Source: Sphingobacterium prati (lineage in GTDB: Bacteria > Bacteroidota > Bacteroidia > Sphingobacteriales > Sphingobacteriaceae). From it: DNA of 64,000 nucleotides. The stretch lies in the NCBI RefSeq assembly GCF_013167215.1, contig NZ_JABJWY010000034.1:682001-746000 (forward strand), written 5' to 3'. Every line of letters starts with the position of its first letter. Position 1 is the first letter of the stretch. Shown here piece after piece: positions 44,176 to 53,539 of the stretch. The translations under genes and the position numbers were made by a program. Below the pieces are notes generated by a model. That model saw nothing but the letters and a program-made list of their open reading frames with translations. It was not told where the DNA came from and did no database searches.

Positions 44176-45372
44176 ATGAAAACAAATGTATCACCAAGTC
44201 TTAAGAAGATTTACATTCCTACACTTAACAGTGTTAAACGAATTAATATCGTAAAGACTGCATATGTGCTTAGTGCAATCTTGTTATACAGCTGTTCGAC
44301 AGGAACAAGCAAACCTAATGATCCACCACCAGTTAGCCTCCCTGTCGTCAGCATTGAAAATGGCAACGAGATCGTCTATCAGGAATATCCGGCAACAATC
44401 GAAGCTTCTGCCAATATTGAAATCAGACCCCAGGTTGAGGGAATTTTGGAACAGATCTATGTCGATGAGGGTGCGAAGGTCAGTAAAGGTCAGGCGCTTT
44501 TTAAAATTAATGACCGCCCATACCAAGAGCAATTGAATCAAGCTAAGGCCAACTTATTAGCTGCGAAAGCTGCATTGGAAAATGCAGAACTGGAAGTTGA
44601 AAAGAAAACCAAATTAGTAAATACAAAGGTATTGACAGACTTTCAGTTGAAAACTGCAATTAGTGCACGAAATGCTGCTAAAGCCAATGTACAGCTGGCT
44701 GTCTCAGCTGTGGAAGCGGCAAAGATCAATGTTGGCTATACACTTATCCGTGCTTCGGCTGAAGGATATATCGGAAGACTACAACGAAAACAAGGTAGTT
44801 TGGTGGGCCCAACTGACTCTCAACCTTTAACAGCACTGTCAAATGTCAGAGATCTACACGTTTATTTCTCATTGGGTGAAAATGATTTTATCGCTTTCAA
44901 AAATAACACGGAAGGAAATAATCTTCAACAAAAACTAAACAACCTGCCTCCGATCAGTTTGGTACTGTCCGACCAGACCATCTATGACCAAAAAGGAAAA
45001 ATAGATATGGTTGATGGCCAGTTTGATAAAAACACAGGTGCTATTACCCTACGTGCTACATTCAGCAATCCTGAAGGAGTTTTACGCAATGGTAACACAG
45101 GTCGTGTCAGACTGCAAAAGAAATATGACCATACACTGCTAGTACCGCAATTGGCAACAATCGAGATGCAGGATAAAATCTTTGTCTATACAGTTGGAAA
45201 AGAAAATAAAGTTGTACAGCAGCCTATTACTGTTATTGGAAAAAGTGGTGCAAACTACCTTGTAAGTAAAGGAATCAATCCGGGAGACCGCATTGTTTAC
45301 AAGGGTATTGATTTGCTTCAAGACGGACAAAAAATCACACCACAACCTGTATCAAAAGACAGCATCAATTAA
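44176..45372 (+). CDS. RND efflux membrane-fusion lipoprotein, operon 1
   Basis: A 398-residue HlyD/AcrA-type adaptor. The N-terminus is a long positively charged stretch before the hydrophobic segment AYVLSAILLYSC, in which the Cys is the lipidation site. Next are the lipoyl half-motif IEIRPQVEGILEQIYVDEGA, an alpha hairpin rich in Ala/Lys (ANLLAAKAALENAELEVEKK), the second lipoyl half (YTLIRASAEGYIGRL) and the beta-barrel/membrane-proximal domain. It links the inner-membrane pump to the outer-membrane channel. An operator-like palindrome lies inside its first 21 codons. Confidence 0.95.
   Translation: MKTNVSPSLKKIYIPTLNSVKRINIVKTAYVLSAILLYSCSTGTSKPNDPPPVSLPVVSIENGNEIVYQEYPATIEASANIEIRPQVEGILEQIYVDEGAKVSKGQALFKINDRPYQEQLNQAKANLLAAKAALENAELEVEKKTKLVNTKVLTDFQLKTAISARNAAKANVQLAVSAVEAAKINVGYTLIRASAEGYIGRLQRKQGSLVGPTDSQPLTALSNVRDLHVYFSLGENDFIAFKNNTEGNNLQQKLNNLPPISLVLSDQTIYDQKGKIDMVDGQFDKNTGAITLRATFSNPEGVLRNGNTGRVRLQKKYDHTLLVPQLATIEMQDKIFVYTVGKENKVVQQPITVIGKSGANYLVSKGINPGDRIVYKGIDLLQDGQKITPQPVSKDSIN
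44225..44237. promoter_or_regulatory. TetR operator candidate 3, TTAACA-G-TGTTAA (intragenic)
   Basis: A second perfect 6-1-6 palindrome within the codons for LNSV of the membrane-fusion gene. With candidates 1 and 2 it gives three sites in about 770 bases around the tetR gene. Confidence 0.6.
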
Positions 45373-45392
45373 TATTATAACGCGACAAACTC

Positions 45393-48300
45393 ATGCTTAA
45401 GAAATTTATAGAAAGGCCTGTACTTGCCACCGTAATTTCCATATTACTTGTAATATTGGGAATAATTGGCATCCTAAAGCTGCCCTTACAGCAATTTCCA
45501 GATATTGCTCCTCCTGCGGTACAGGTCACCGCATTATATCCCGGCGCAAATGCCGAAACGGTACTCCGTGCTGTAGCTCCTTCTTTGGAAGAGTCCATCA
45601 ATGGGGTCGAAAATATGAGCTACATGAGCTCTACCGCCAGTAATGACGGATCATTGATGATCACAGTATATTTTAAACTTGGCACTGATCCCGACCAAGC
45701 CGCTGTCAATGTACAAAACCGTGTGGCACAGGCGACCAGCCAACTCCCGACTGAAGTAGTACAGGCTGGGATTACAACGGCCAAACAACAAAATAGCTTA
45801 ATCATGGTATTAGACCTGTATACTGAGGATGAAGGTAAATATGATCAAACCTTTCTCACCAACTATGCACAGATCAATATCATTCCAGAGCTGAAACGTA
45901 TCCCTGGGGTGGGACAAGCATCAGTTTTTGGCGGTAGTAAAGATTACTCCATGCGTGTATGGCTTAATCCAAACCAAATGGCTGCTTACAAGCTGACACC
46001 TGAAGAAGTAATGGGAGCTATTCAGGATAAAAACGTAGAAGCCGCTCCAGGAAAATTTGGAGAAAGTAGCAGCGAAGCTTTTGAATTTGTCATTAAGTAT
46101 AAAGGTAAACTTAACCAGCCGAGCGATTATGAAAATATCATTATCCGTTCAAACACGGATGGTTCTGTGTTGAAGCTCAAAGATGTAGCTCGTGTAGAAT
46201 TAGGGTCTTATACTTATGCCAGTAAGACGCGTATCAACGGAAAAGCGGGCCTCAACATTGGTGTCATGCAACTAGCGGGTTCCAATGCGAATGAAATTCA
46301 GATCGCTATACAGGAGTTTATGAAAAAAGCCTCATTAAGCTTTCCTAAAGGTGTAAAATATCTCGTTTTATATAACACCAAAGATGCGCTCGATCAGTCC
46401 ATTGATCAAGTGAAACATACCTTGATCGAAGCATTTATACTCGTCTTTTTGGTTGTTTTCTTATTTCTTCAGGATTTCAGATCAACGCTTATACCTGCCA
46501 TTGCTGTACCAGTAGCGATCGTCGGAACATTCTTCTTTATGCAGCTTTTTGGCTTCTCGATCAATCTACTGACACTATTCGCATTAGTGCTGGCGATCGG
46601 TATTGTCGTCGATGATGCCATCGTTGTGGTCGAGGCTGTCCATGCCAAGATGGAACATAATAATCTCCCGCCTAAATTGGCGACCACATCGGCAATGAGT
46701 GAAATTACAGGTGCTATTATCTCCATTACATTGGTCATGTCGGCCGTATTTCTTCCTATTGGTTTTATGGAAGGCTCGACGGGCGTCTTTTATAGACAGT
46801 TTGCCTTTACGCTGGCCATAGCGATTGTGATTTCGGCGATTAATGCATTGACCTTAAGTCCGGCGCTCTGTGCACTGTTTCTAAAACCTACACATCATGC
46901 CAATCACGCAAACAAGAAGCTGAATTTCAAAGAACGCTTCTTTACAGGCTTCAATGTTGGTTTTGACCGCCTGACCAAAAACTATTTGGGTAGTTTACGT
47001 TTTCTGATCCGCTACAAATGGGTCGCTTTTGCAGGTTTGGGAATCACTTTGTTACTGACAATTTTTATGATTCGTCGTACACCTACCGGATTTATCCCTT
47101 CCGAAGACCAAGGTTTTATCGCAATATCATTTTCTATGCCGGCTGGAGCCTCTTTGGATCGTACTTCGGAAGCATTGGCGGAAGCTGAAAAACAACTTCA
47201 ACATGCCGATTTTACAAAGACTTTGAACGTACTGGCTGGTTTCAATATCTTAACCCAGTCAACCAGTCCATCCGCAGGAGTTGCATTTATTCTGCTGAAA
47301 CCACATGAAGAACGTGGCAATATCAAGGATATCAATGGGATTATGGCTGATGTTAATCAACGCTTGTCAAGCATTAAAGGCGCAAACTTCTTCGTATTTA
47401 CCTTCCCTACGGTTCCAGGATTTAGTAATGTGGATGGTCTCGATATGGTTCTTCAGGATAGAACAGGTGGACAGCTTGGTAAATTCAGTACAATAGGTCA
47501 GGGTTTCATTGGCGAACTTATGAAACGTCCTGAAATCATGATGGCCTTTACGACGTTTAAAGCGAACTACCCACAATATGAGCTACAGGTAGATGATATC
47601 AAGGCCGAACAACTTGGCGTAAGTACCAAAAGTATCTTGCAGACCATGCAAGCTTACTTTGGAAGTGCGCAAGCATCCGATTTTAATAGATTCGGAAAAT
47701 ATTATCGTGTAATGGTTCAGGCAGATGCAAAAGATCGAAATGAACCGACATCCATGGATGGAATATTTGTTAAAAATAGATTGGGAGACATGGTACCGAT
47801 CAATACTTTGGTAAAATTGGAGCGGGTGTATGGTCCTGAGACGGCATCACGTTACAATTTATTTAATTCGATTGGTATAAATGCGATTCCAAAACCTGGT
47901 TATAGTTCAGGTGATGCTATCCGTGCCGTTGAAGAAGTTGCCAAGCAGCATTTGCCTACCGGATTTACCTATGAATTTTCAGGGATGACGAAAGAAGAGA
48001 TCGTTTCTGGAGGACAGTCAACACTTATTTTTATCCTCTGTTTAATCTTTGTCTACTTCTTGCTCGCAGCACAATATGAAAGTTACATTATCCCCTTGGC
48101 CGTTATACTCTCTATTCCAACAGGTATATTTGGAGTTTTTGCGGCAATTACGCTGACAGATATCGCTAATAATATTTACGTTCAGGTCGCTTTGGTCATG
48201 CTGATCGGCTTACTTGCGAAGAATGCTATTCTAATTGTTGAGTTTGCCATCCAGGGCCGCAAGCAGGGATTATCCATACCTAGTGCCGCGCTTAAAGCAG

Positions 48301-48581
48301 CGCGCTTACGTTTGAGACCTATTATAATGACATCACTCGCATTTATTGTTGGTATGATACCGATGATGTCCGCCGTTGGCCCTTCGGCACAAGGTAATCA
48401 CTCGATCAGTATTGCGGCGGCGGGCGGAATGCTTACCGGAGTTGTATTAGGACTCTTTATCATCCCTATCCTCTTTATCGTGTTCCAATATATACAGGAG
48501 AAAGTAAGTGGTACGCAGCAAGAGAAACAACAGGAAAATGAATCCATTTCTTTGGAAATTCCTGTACACACAAATAATTAG
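45393..48581 (+). CDS. RND efflux transporter (AcrB-like), operon 1
   Basis: A 1,062-residue hydrophobe/amphiphile efflux-1 pump with the normal 12-TM layout. The proton-relay Asp pair is in GIVVDDAIVVVEAVH in TM4; the second half has the corresponding VALVMLIGLLAKNAILIVEF. Two large periplasmic porter domains are present. The pump exports drugs, detergents or solvents using the proton gradient. The gene begins 20 bases after the adaptor gene and ends 6 bases before the channel gene. It is a relative of the second RND pump 6 kb downstream. Confidence 0.97.
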   Translation: MLKKFIERPVLATVISILLVILGIIGILKLPLQQFPDIAPPAVQVTALYPGANAETVLRAVAPSLEESINGVENMSYMSSTASNDGSLMITVYFKLGTDPDQAAVNVQNRVAQATSQLPTEVVQAGITTAKQQNSLIMVLDLYTEDEGKYDQTFLTNYAQINIIPELKRIPGVGQASVFGGSKDYSMRVWLNPNQMAAYKLTPEEVMGAIQDKNVEAAPGKFGESSSEAFEFVIKYKGKLNQPSDYENIIIRSNTDGSVLKLKDVARVELGSYTYASKTRINGKAGLNIGVMQLAGSNANEIQIAIQEFMKKASLSFPKGVKYLVLYNTKDALDQSIDQVKHTLIEAFILVFLVVFLFLQDFRSTLIPAIAVPVAIVGTFFFMQLFGFSINLLTLFALVLAIGIVVDDAIVVVEAVHAKMEHNNLPPKLATTSAMSEITGAIISITLVMSAVFLPIGFMEGSTGVFYRQFAFTLAIAIVISAINALTLSPALCALFLKPTHHANHANKKLNFKERFFTGFNVGFDRLTKNYLGSLRFLIRYKWVAFAGLGITLLLTIFMIRRTPTGFIPSEDQGFIAISFSMPAGASLDRTSEALAEAEKQLQHADFTKTLNVLAGFNILTQSTSPSAGVAFILLKPHEERGNIKDINGIMADVNQRLSSIKGANFFVFTFPTVPGFSNVDGLDMVLQDRTGGQLGKFSTIGQGFIGELMKRPEIMMAFTTFKANYPQYELQVDDIKAEQLGVSTKSILQTMQAYFGSAQASDFNRFGKYYRVMVQADAKDRNEPTSMDGIFVKNRLGDMVPINTLVKLERVYGPETASRYNLFNSIGINAIPKPGYSSGDAIRAVEEVAKQHLPTGFTYEFSGMTKEEIVSGGQSTLIFILCLIFVYFLLAAQYESYIIPLAVILSIPTGIFGVFAAITLTDIANNIYVQVALVMLIGLLAKNAILIVEFAIQGRKQGLSIPSAALKAARLRLRPIIMTSLAFIVGMIPMMSAVGPSAQGNHSISIAAAGGMLTGVVLGLFIIPILFIVFQYIQEKVSGTQQEKQQENESISLEIPVHTNN

Positions 48582-48587
48582 TGAACA

Positions 48588-50033
48588 ATGACAACATCAA
48601 AATATATGAATAGAAAAGCAAAGCTACTGACAGTTTTCATCTTATCTTTTGTTGCGTGGTCCTGTAAGACAGATAAACTGGTTAGCAATAAGCACCTTGC
48701 GCCAAATCTGCCCGAGCAATATCGTGATCAGGGAAAAGCGTCACAAGAAAACAATATTGGTTCTATTCCCTGGCGCGACTTTTTTAAAGATCGGGTTTTA
48801 CAAAGCTTGATCGACAGTGCTATCCAACATAACCTGGATATGCAATTGGCTCTTAAAAACATCGAGGCATCCCAATTGAGCTTAAGGCAGGCAAAGGCAA
48901 ATTATCTTCCTTCGGCACAGTTGCAGATCAGGGGAAACAGCACCAACCCCTCCAATAACAGTATGAATGGATTGAGTTTGGGCCAATTTCTAAAACAGCA
49001 CCATGTTGAAGACTATACGGCTTCAGTAGGTGTGTCCTGGGAGGCTGACCTATGGGGAAAAATCAAAAACCAGAACGCCGCTGCTTTAGCATCGTACTTA
49101 CAGACGGAAGAAGCAAAAAAAGTCATACAAACACAATTGATTGCCCAGGTAGCGCAAGGCTATTATCAACTTTTGATGCTCTACCAATTGCGGGATATCG
49201 CACAGCAAAATTTACAGTTGAGCGACACGACACTCCGCATCGTTAAGCAACAATACGAAGTTGGTGATATTACATTGCTCGCCTTAGAACAAGTCGATGC
49301 GCAGCGTTTATCTGCGGCCGCACTTATCCCTGATTTCGAGCAACAGATCCGCCTTCAGGAGAATGCGATCCAAATCCTCAGCGGTAGACTCCCTGCGGAA
49401 ATCAAAACACAGGAGCAATTGGTTAATGTTCGTTTTCCCGAAGATTTGGCGACAGGAGTACCGGCAGACTTATTAAGCCACCGTCCGGATGTGAAACAGG
49501 CTGAACTTGCTGTCACAGCTTCTCAGGCCTATCAAAAATCTGCCAAAGCGAGAATGTATCCTTCCTTGGTCATCAGTGCTGAGGCTGGAGTCAATGCATT
49601 CAAAGCCAGTAACTGGTTTAATTTGCCAGGCTCGCTATTTGGTGCTATTACAGGAAGTATTACACAGCCTATTTTTCAGCGTAGAGAATTGAAAACACAA
49701 TATGAACTTGCTCGTATAGAACAGGAAAAAAATGTTATGATTTTCAAACAAAAGGTGATTGCCGCGGCTGGAGAAGTTTCCGATGCTTTGGTCTCGATCC
49801 AAAAACTAAAAGAAAAACAACAGATTACTTTGGATCGAACCAATCGTTTAAAAGAGGCTACAAAACATGCCAACCTACTGTTTGAGACGGGTATGGCGAC
49901 TTACCTGGAAGTAATCACCGCGCAAAGCAATATATTGCAGAGTGAACTAGAGCTTGCGCAAGTCAAAAAAGCCGAACTTTCAGCTGTAGTAGATCTCTAT
50001 CGTTCCTTAGGTGGCGGTTGGAGTAATAACTAA
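48588..50033 (+). CDS. Outer-membrane efflux lipoprotein (TolC/OprM-like), operon 1
   Basis: A 481-residue NodT-type channel. The signal (MNRKAKLLTVFILSFVAWSC, an internal ATG at 48606 may be the true start) lipidates Cys. The two OEP repeats are visible: first ALKNIEASQLSLRQAKANYL, then a repeat that includes DVKQAELAVTASQAYQKSAK. GVSWEADLWGK and ADLLSHRPDVKQAE are family signatures. It completes the tripartite pump with the two upstream genes and has a hairpin terminator after the stop. Confidence 0.96.
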   Translation: MTTSKYMNRKAKLLTVFILSFVAWSCKTDKLVSNKHLAPNLPEQYRDQGKASQENNIGSIPWRDFFKDRVLQSLIDSAIQHNLDMQLALKNIEASQLSLRQAKANYLPSAQLQIRGNSTNPSNNSMNGLSLGQFLKQHHVEDYTASVGVSWEADLWGKIKNQNAAALASYLQTEEAKKVIQTQLIAQVAQGYYQLLMLYQLRDIAQQNLQLSDTTLRIVKQQYEVGDITLLALEQVDAQRLSAAALIPDFEQQIRLQENAIQILSGRLPAEIKTQEQLVNVRFPEDLATGVPADLLSHRPDVKQAELAVTASQAYQKSAKARMYPSLVISAEAGVNAFKASNWFNLPGSLFGAITGSITQPIFQRRELKTQYELARIEQEKNVMIFKQKVIAAAGEVSDALVSIQKLKEKQQITLDRTNRLKEATKHANLLFETGMATYLEVITAQSNILQSELELAQVKKAELSAVVDLYRSLGGGWSNN

Positions 50034-50077
50034 CTTTCGGAAGTGCAATTTTTCTAATTTTATATCACATATCTGGT

Positions 50078-50112
50078 AGACAGGGGACCGCGAGGGTCTC
50101 CTGTCTTATTTT
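50078..50112 (+). terminator. Rho-independent terminator of RND operon 1
   Basis: A 12-bp stem (50078-50089 with 50095-50106, one G-T pair, loop GCGAG) followed by TATTTTA. The next 200 bases hold nothing recognised. Confidence 0.85.
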
Positions 50113-50322
50113 ATAGCACCATCTTTGACCTATTACCGTTTCCGCTAAGTTTAGACTTTCCTATTCCTACTCCTACTTGAGGTCTTGCTATCTTCGCCCT
50201 ATTCTTTTACAACCTCATGGATAACGATTACCACAGTTATAAATCCTTCAAGCCTTGGAATAAAAGGGACAAATGCAACCGTAGTCATGCAATTATTTTT
50301 GTGGGACAATAAATTTAATAAC

Positions 50323-50805
50323 ATGAGAAACTTAAAAATGATTGCAATGCTATGTTACATAGCTATTTGCACTTTATTGCTTGGAGGCTGCAGTAAGGAT
50401 GATGAGGTGACACCAGAGCTTCAGCTGACACCCAGTGAGCTATTGGCAAGTACAGCCTGGGAAACTACCAATGCCAAAAATAACGAAGGTGAAAATGTGG
50501 TCCTGACAGATGCCAACGTTTCAAATTTTGTAGGTTTTGCCTATTTTAAATCTGATGGCACCTTTACCATGTTCAATCTTGATGACTCTCCCAAAATGCA
50601 TGGCGACTGGTCGGTTTCAGCGGATGGAAAGACACGGACCATCGTTGCTAAAAACGCTGCTGGAGAAACGCTTTTCACACGTGTGGTTGATATTACTGTA
50701 TTGACAAAAGAGGAATTTACGTACCGGATTTATCCAAACAATGACAATAAGGCCGTTTATTTCGATATTATACACACACCAACGACGCACACAGAACCAA
50801 AATAA
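50323..50805 (+). CDS. DUF4822 lipoprotein
   Basis: A 160-residue lipoprotein. The signal MRNLKMIAMLCYIAICTLLL GGC gives lipidated Cys23. The mature domain resembles DUF4822: ELLASTAWETTNAKNNEGEN, GFAYFKSDGTFTMFNLDDS, MHGDWSVSADGKTRTIVAKN and a final YFDIIHTPT. The fold is likely a small beta barrel (lipocalin-like) that may bind a hydrophobic ligand; this is inference. The upstream in-frame part to 50185 is not signal-like. It lies between the RND operons and has its own terminator. Confidence 0.88.
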   Translation: MRNLKMIAMLCYIAICTLLLGGCSKDDEVTPELQLTPSELLASTAWETTNAKNNEGENVVLTDANVSNFVGFAYFKSDGTFTMFNLDDSPKMHGDWSVSADGKTRTIVAKNAAGETLFTRVVDITVLTKEEFTYRIYPNNDNKAVYFDIIHTPTTHTEPK

Positions 50806-50850
50806 TCGGTCGTATTATTTAACGTAGAGACAATACTACCGCTTAATCCA

Positions 50851-50888
50851 AAGGATTGGCAACGTTTCAATATTGTCAATCCTTTTTT
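50851..50888 (+). terminator. Rho-independent terminator
   Basis: A 12-bp stem with one G-T pair (50851-50862 with 50873-50884) followed by a T run. It ends the DUF4822 transcript. Confidence 0.88.
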
Positions 50889-50920
50889 ATCATTTCCGTT
50901 TATCAACTTTTTGGACTATT

Positions 50921-51031
50921 TCAATCCATAAACTCATTAAATTCTTCAATATTATGGTAACCAAATACCTTTATTTCGGAATGATCAGCTACAAATGCAC
51001 GAATTTTATCCATCGAAGCCAGTCGTTGACG
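50921..51031 (-). pseudogene. Short coding remnant, unknown family
   Basis: The minus frame ending at 50921 reads RLASMDKIRAFVADHSEIKV then FGYHNIEEFNEFMD and is bounded upstream by a stop. The alternating charged/hydrophobic pattern and ordered helix-like end look like a protein C-terminus, not chance. No family was recognised. The overlapping plus-strand frame (50873-51154) lacks such character. Confidence 0.35.
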
Positions 51032-51443
51032 CTATCTTCTGCTCTCATTTTGGCTGAGCTATTTACAGGATGTATTTGGTTCTCCTTGATTAAAAGGCAG
51101 TGTCGACATACATTGTCATTCACAGATGAAACAATCCGAACGCAATTTAAATGATAAAATCAGCCATCCTAAAAATTAATTTATAAGAGTCAAATTAAGA
51201 AAATAATGGCCTAAATCCATTACTTTGATTGTAAATTGAAATTGAATTCCCTATATTATCAACTGCAGACATGGATCAAATAAAACCGAAGAGTGAATCC
51301 AAAGGTTTGTATCTATACGATTGAGTTGTGGTAAATTGGTATTTCAGCTTGCTCTTTGTACACTTCAGAATAAATTTGTAATCCAATTCTTAAACGAATT
51401 GCGAAATTTGTGGTGATTTAATGGTAATATATACGTAAAACGA
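51032..51443. other. Intergenic stretch before the LytS-type kinase
   Basis: About 412 AT-rich bases. No convincing gene is visible; the promoter of the two-component operon should lie near its right end. Confidence 0.6.
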
Positions 51444-52550
51444 ATGCAGGAGAGGACGATCTATAAGAATGAGAAAAATTTAATCAGTACAAACAAAAAA
51501 AGACTACTATTCACCTTACTGTCTTTTTTTCTCATCTACCTTGTCGCTTATATTATAGATCCATTTTCTAGCTGCTGGAATGGCTATTTCCAACGGAATG
51601 GCTTTGAATTACTTGGGGAATGGACATTTACCATTATTTATAGTTTTCTGATTTCTGAGTTTAGCATTATTGTTCACAACAGGCTGGACAGTGTCTTGAC
51701 TTGGAAGGACAATCCAACCGAGCGACTTCTTATTGAAACCGTTATTAACCTCATCGTAGTTCTTTTTATCAATTTATTACTGGTTTATTTTATATCAAGG
51801 TATTACGCTGAGCTAAAAAACGTCACCATTGCAACATCATTGGAAGAGAAAAGAGGTGCCATACAGAATATCTCAATCAGTGTAATGATTGCATTGATGA
51901 TTATGGGAATTAATATTGGAATTCATCTGATCAACAACTGGAAAAATGAATCTATACGTGCAGCCAAACTTGGCCAAGTTATTTTAGAGGCCGAGCTTCA
52001 ATCCCTAAAACTGCAAATTGACCCCCATTTTGTATTCAACAACCTGAGTGTATTGTCGGAAATAATTTTAGAAGATCAGCAACTGGGGTATGAATATGCT
52101 GAAAATTTCTCCAAAATATATCGTTACCTGCTGGTGAATTCAAAAAAGGATGTTATTTCGCTAGAAGATGAACTCAATTTCTTAGATTCCTATATTTTCT
52201 TGATAAAAAATAGATTTGGGGATGGAGTAAATTTTGAAATAAATGTCGCTCCCGCCAAATCCAACTATCAACTGCCACCACTCACCTTGCAGCTTTTGGT
52301 TGAAAATGCCTTAAAACACAATCAAACCAATAAAAAGCGTCCATTAAAAATTAAGGTGTACACCAATGCACATAACCAATTAGTTGTCGAAAATATTTTG
52401 ATACCAATAGAAAATGTATCAGAGTCATCTGGAATTGGTATTTCCAATATTATTAAAAGATATGACCTATTGTCAAATCTGCAACCAGAAATACTGAACA
52501 ACGGCAAGACATTCAAAGTTAATCTACCACTTATAGAACAAAACTCATGA
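51444..52550 (+). CDS. LytS-type membrane histidine kinase
   Basis: A 368-residue kinase of the His_kinase (PF06580) class. Four TM segments can be traced (about residues 21-38, 60-75, 97-117 and 144-164). The phospho-acceptor is His195 in LKLQIDPHFVFNNLSVL, the usual LytS motif, and the ATPase part has LVENALKHN and GIGISNI. It partners the LytTR regulator whose gene overlaps its stop codon by 4 bases (ATGA). Its position just before the second RND operon suggests control of efflux. Confidence 0.95.
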   Translation: MQERTIYKNEKNLISTNKKRLLFTLLSFFLIYLVAYIIDPFSSCWNGYFQRNGFELLGEWTFTIIYSFLISEFSIIVHNRLDSVLTWKDNPTERLLIETVINLIVVLFINLLLVYFISRYYAELKNVTIATSLEEKRGAIQNISISVMIALMIMGINIGIHLINNWKNESIRAAKLGQVILEAELQSLKLQIDPHFVFNNLSVLSEIILEDQQLGYEYAENFSKIYRYLLVNSKKDVISLEDELNFLDSYIFLIKNRFGDGVNFEINVAPAKSNYQLPPLTLQLLVENALKHNQTNKKRPLKIKVYTNAHNQLVVENILIPIENVSESSGIGISNIIKRYDLLSNLQPEILNNGKTFKVNLPLIEQNS

Positions 52551-53308
52551 GTATAACCAATGTATTGATTATTGAAGATGAAAAGCTGAATGCTGATCGT
52601 CTAAAAAGATTATTGAAGGAGATAAAACCATCAATACAGATACTGGATGTGTTAGACAATATTACAGACAGTGTAAACTGGTTTCAGAATAATGAATCTC
52701 CTGATCTGGTCATGATGGATATCCGCCTTTCGGACGGTTTAAGTTTTGAGATATTGGAGAACGTAAAAATTGACTGCCCAATCATCTTTACAACTGCATT
52801 TGATGAATATGCAGTCAGAGCATTTAAGTTCAACAGCATAGACTATCTCCTAAAGCCCGTGGAAAAAAAAGAGTTAGAAAATGCACTCATCAAATTAGAC
52901 AATTTAAAACTACAGCAAGTCAGTCAAGCCCCGATTCAGGGGTTGCTGGATTTTATCTACCCCAAAGATTTCAGGACTCGTTTTCTTCTCCCCTACAAGG
53001 ATTGTTATAAAACAATTCTGGTGGAAGATATTCAATATTTTTACTCAGAATTTAAGTTGACCCATGCCAAATTGAAATGCGGTACCGTAGAAATTGTACC
53101 CCAGACACTGGAGGAACTTGAGCAACAACTCAACCCTAAAGTTTTCTTCCGCGCCAATCGGCAATATATTGTACATATAGATGCCATAAAAAGATTACAC
53201 AATCATTTTAATGGCAAACTTAAAGTGGAAATAAAACAGAGCGAAGATGTCGAAATCCTAGTCAGTAGAGAAAAAGCACAGCTCTTAAAAAACTGGTTGG
53301 ATTATTAA
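52547..53308 (+). CDS. LytTR family response regulator
   Basis: A 253-residue regulator: receiver domain (residues 5-120) with acidic pocket EDE, phospho-acceptor Asp58 in LVMMDIRLSDG, Thr in FTTAFDEYA and Lys in LLKPVEK; then a C-terminal LytTR DNA-binding domain (about 150-250, including YFYSEFKLTHAKLKCG and KVFFRANRQYIVHIDAIKRL). It is cotranscribed with the LytS-type kinase and lies 231 bases upstream of the second RND operon, its probable target. Confidence 0.95.
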   Translation: MSITNVLIIEDEKLNADRLKRLLKEIKPSIQILDVLDNITDSVNWFQNNESPDLVMMDIRLSDGLSFEILENVKIDCPIIFTTAFDEYAVRAFKFNSIDYLLKPVEKKELENALIKLDNLKLQQVSQAPIQGLLDFIYPKDFRTRFLLPYKDCYKTILVEDIQYFYSEFKLTHAKLKCGTVEIVPQTLEELEQQLNPKVFFRANRQYIVHIDAIKRLHNHFNGKLKVEIKQSEDVEILVSREKAQLLKNWLDY

Positions 53309-53539
53309 AACATCAGTATCATTTAAGCTTAAATTTTAACCCCTAATTTATGGGATTCTATTGGTATACTTGTATTGTTTTTCTAAGGAAAACGACAAAA
53401 AAGACCTATTTTGATTAAATAATATCAAAATTCAGTGCATTATAGCTACGTTTCAGTAAGCAAATGTTACGTCTCGGTAGATTTCCTTATTATATCCCTT
53501 AAAAGAATTCTTTCTTTTGCTTTTATATAAAATGATAAA

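Noticed and set aside
50873..51154. 93-codon plus-strand frame after the DUF4822 gene.
   Set aside because: It begins inside the terminator hairpin and has low-complexity, non-protein-like composition; the opposite strand carries a better remnant.
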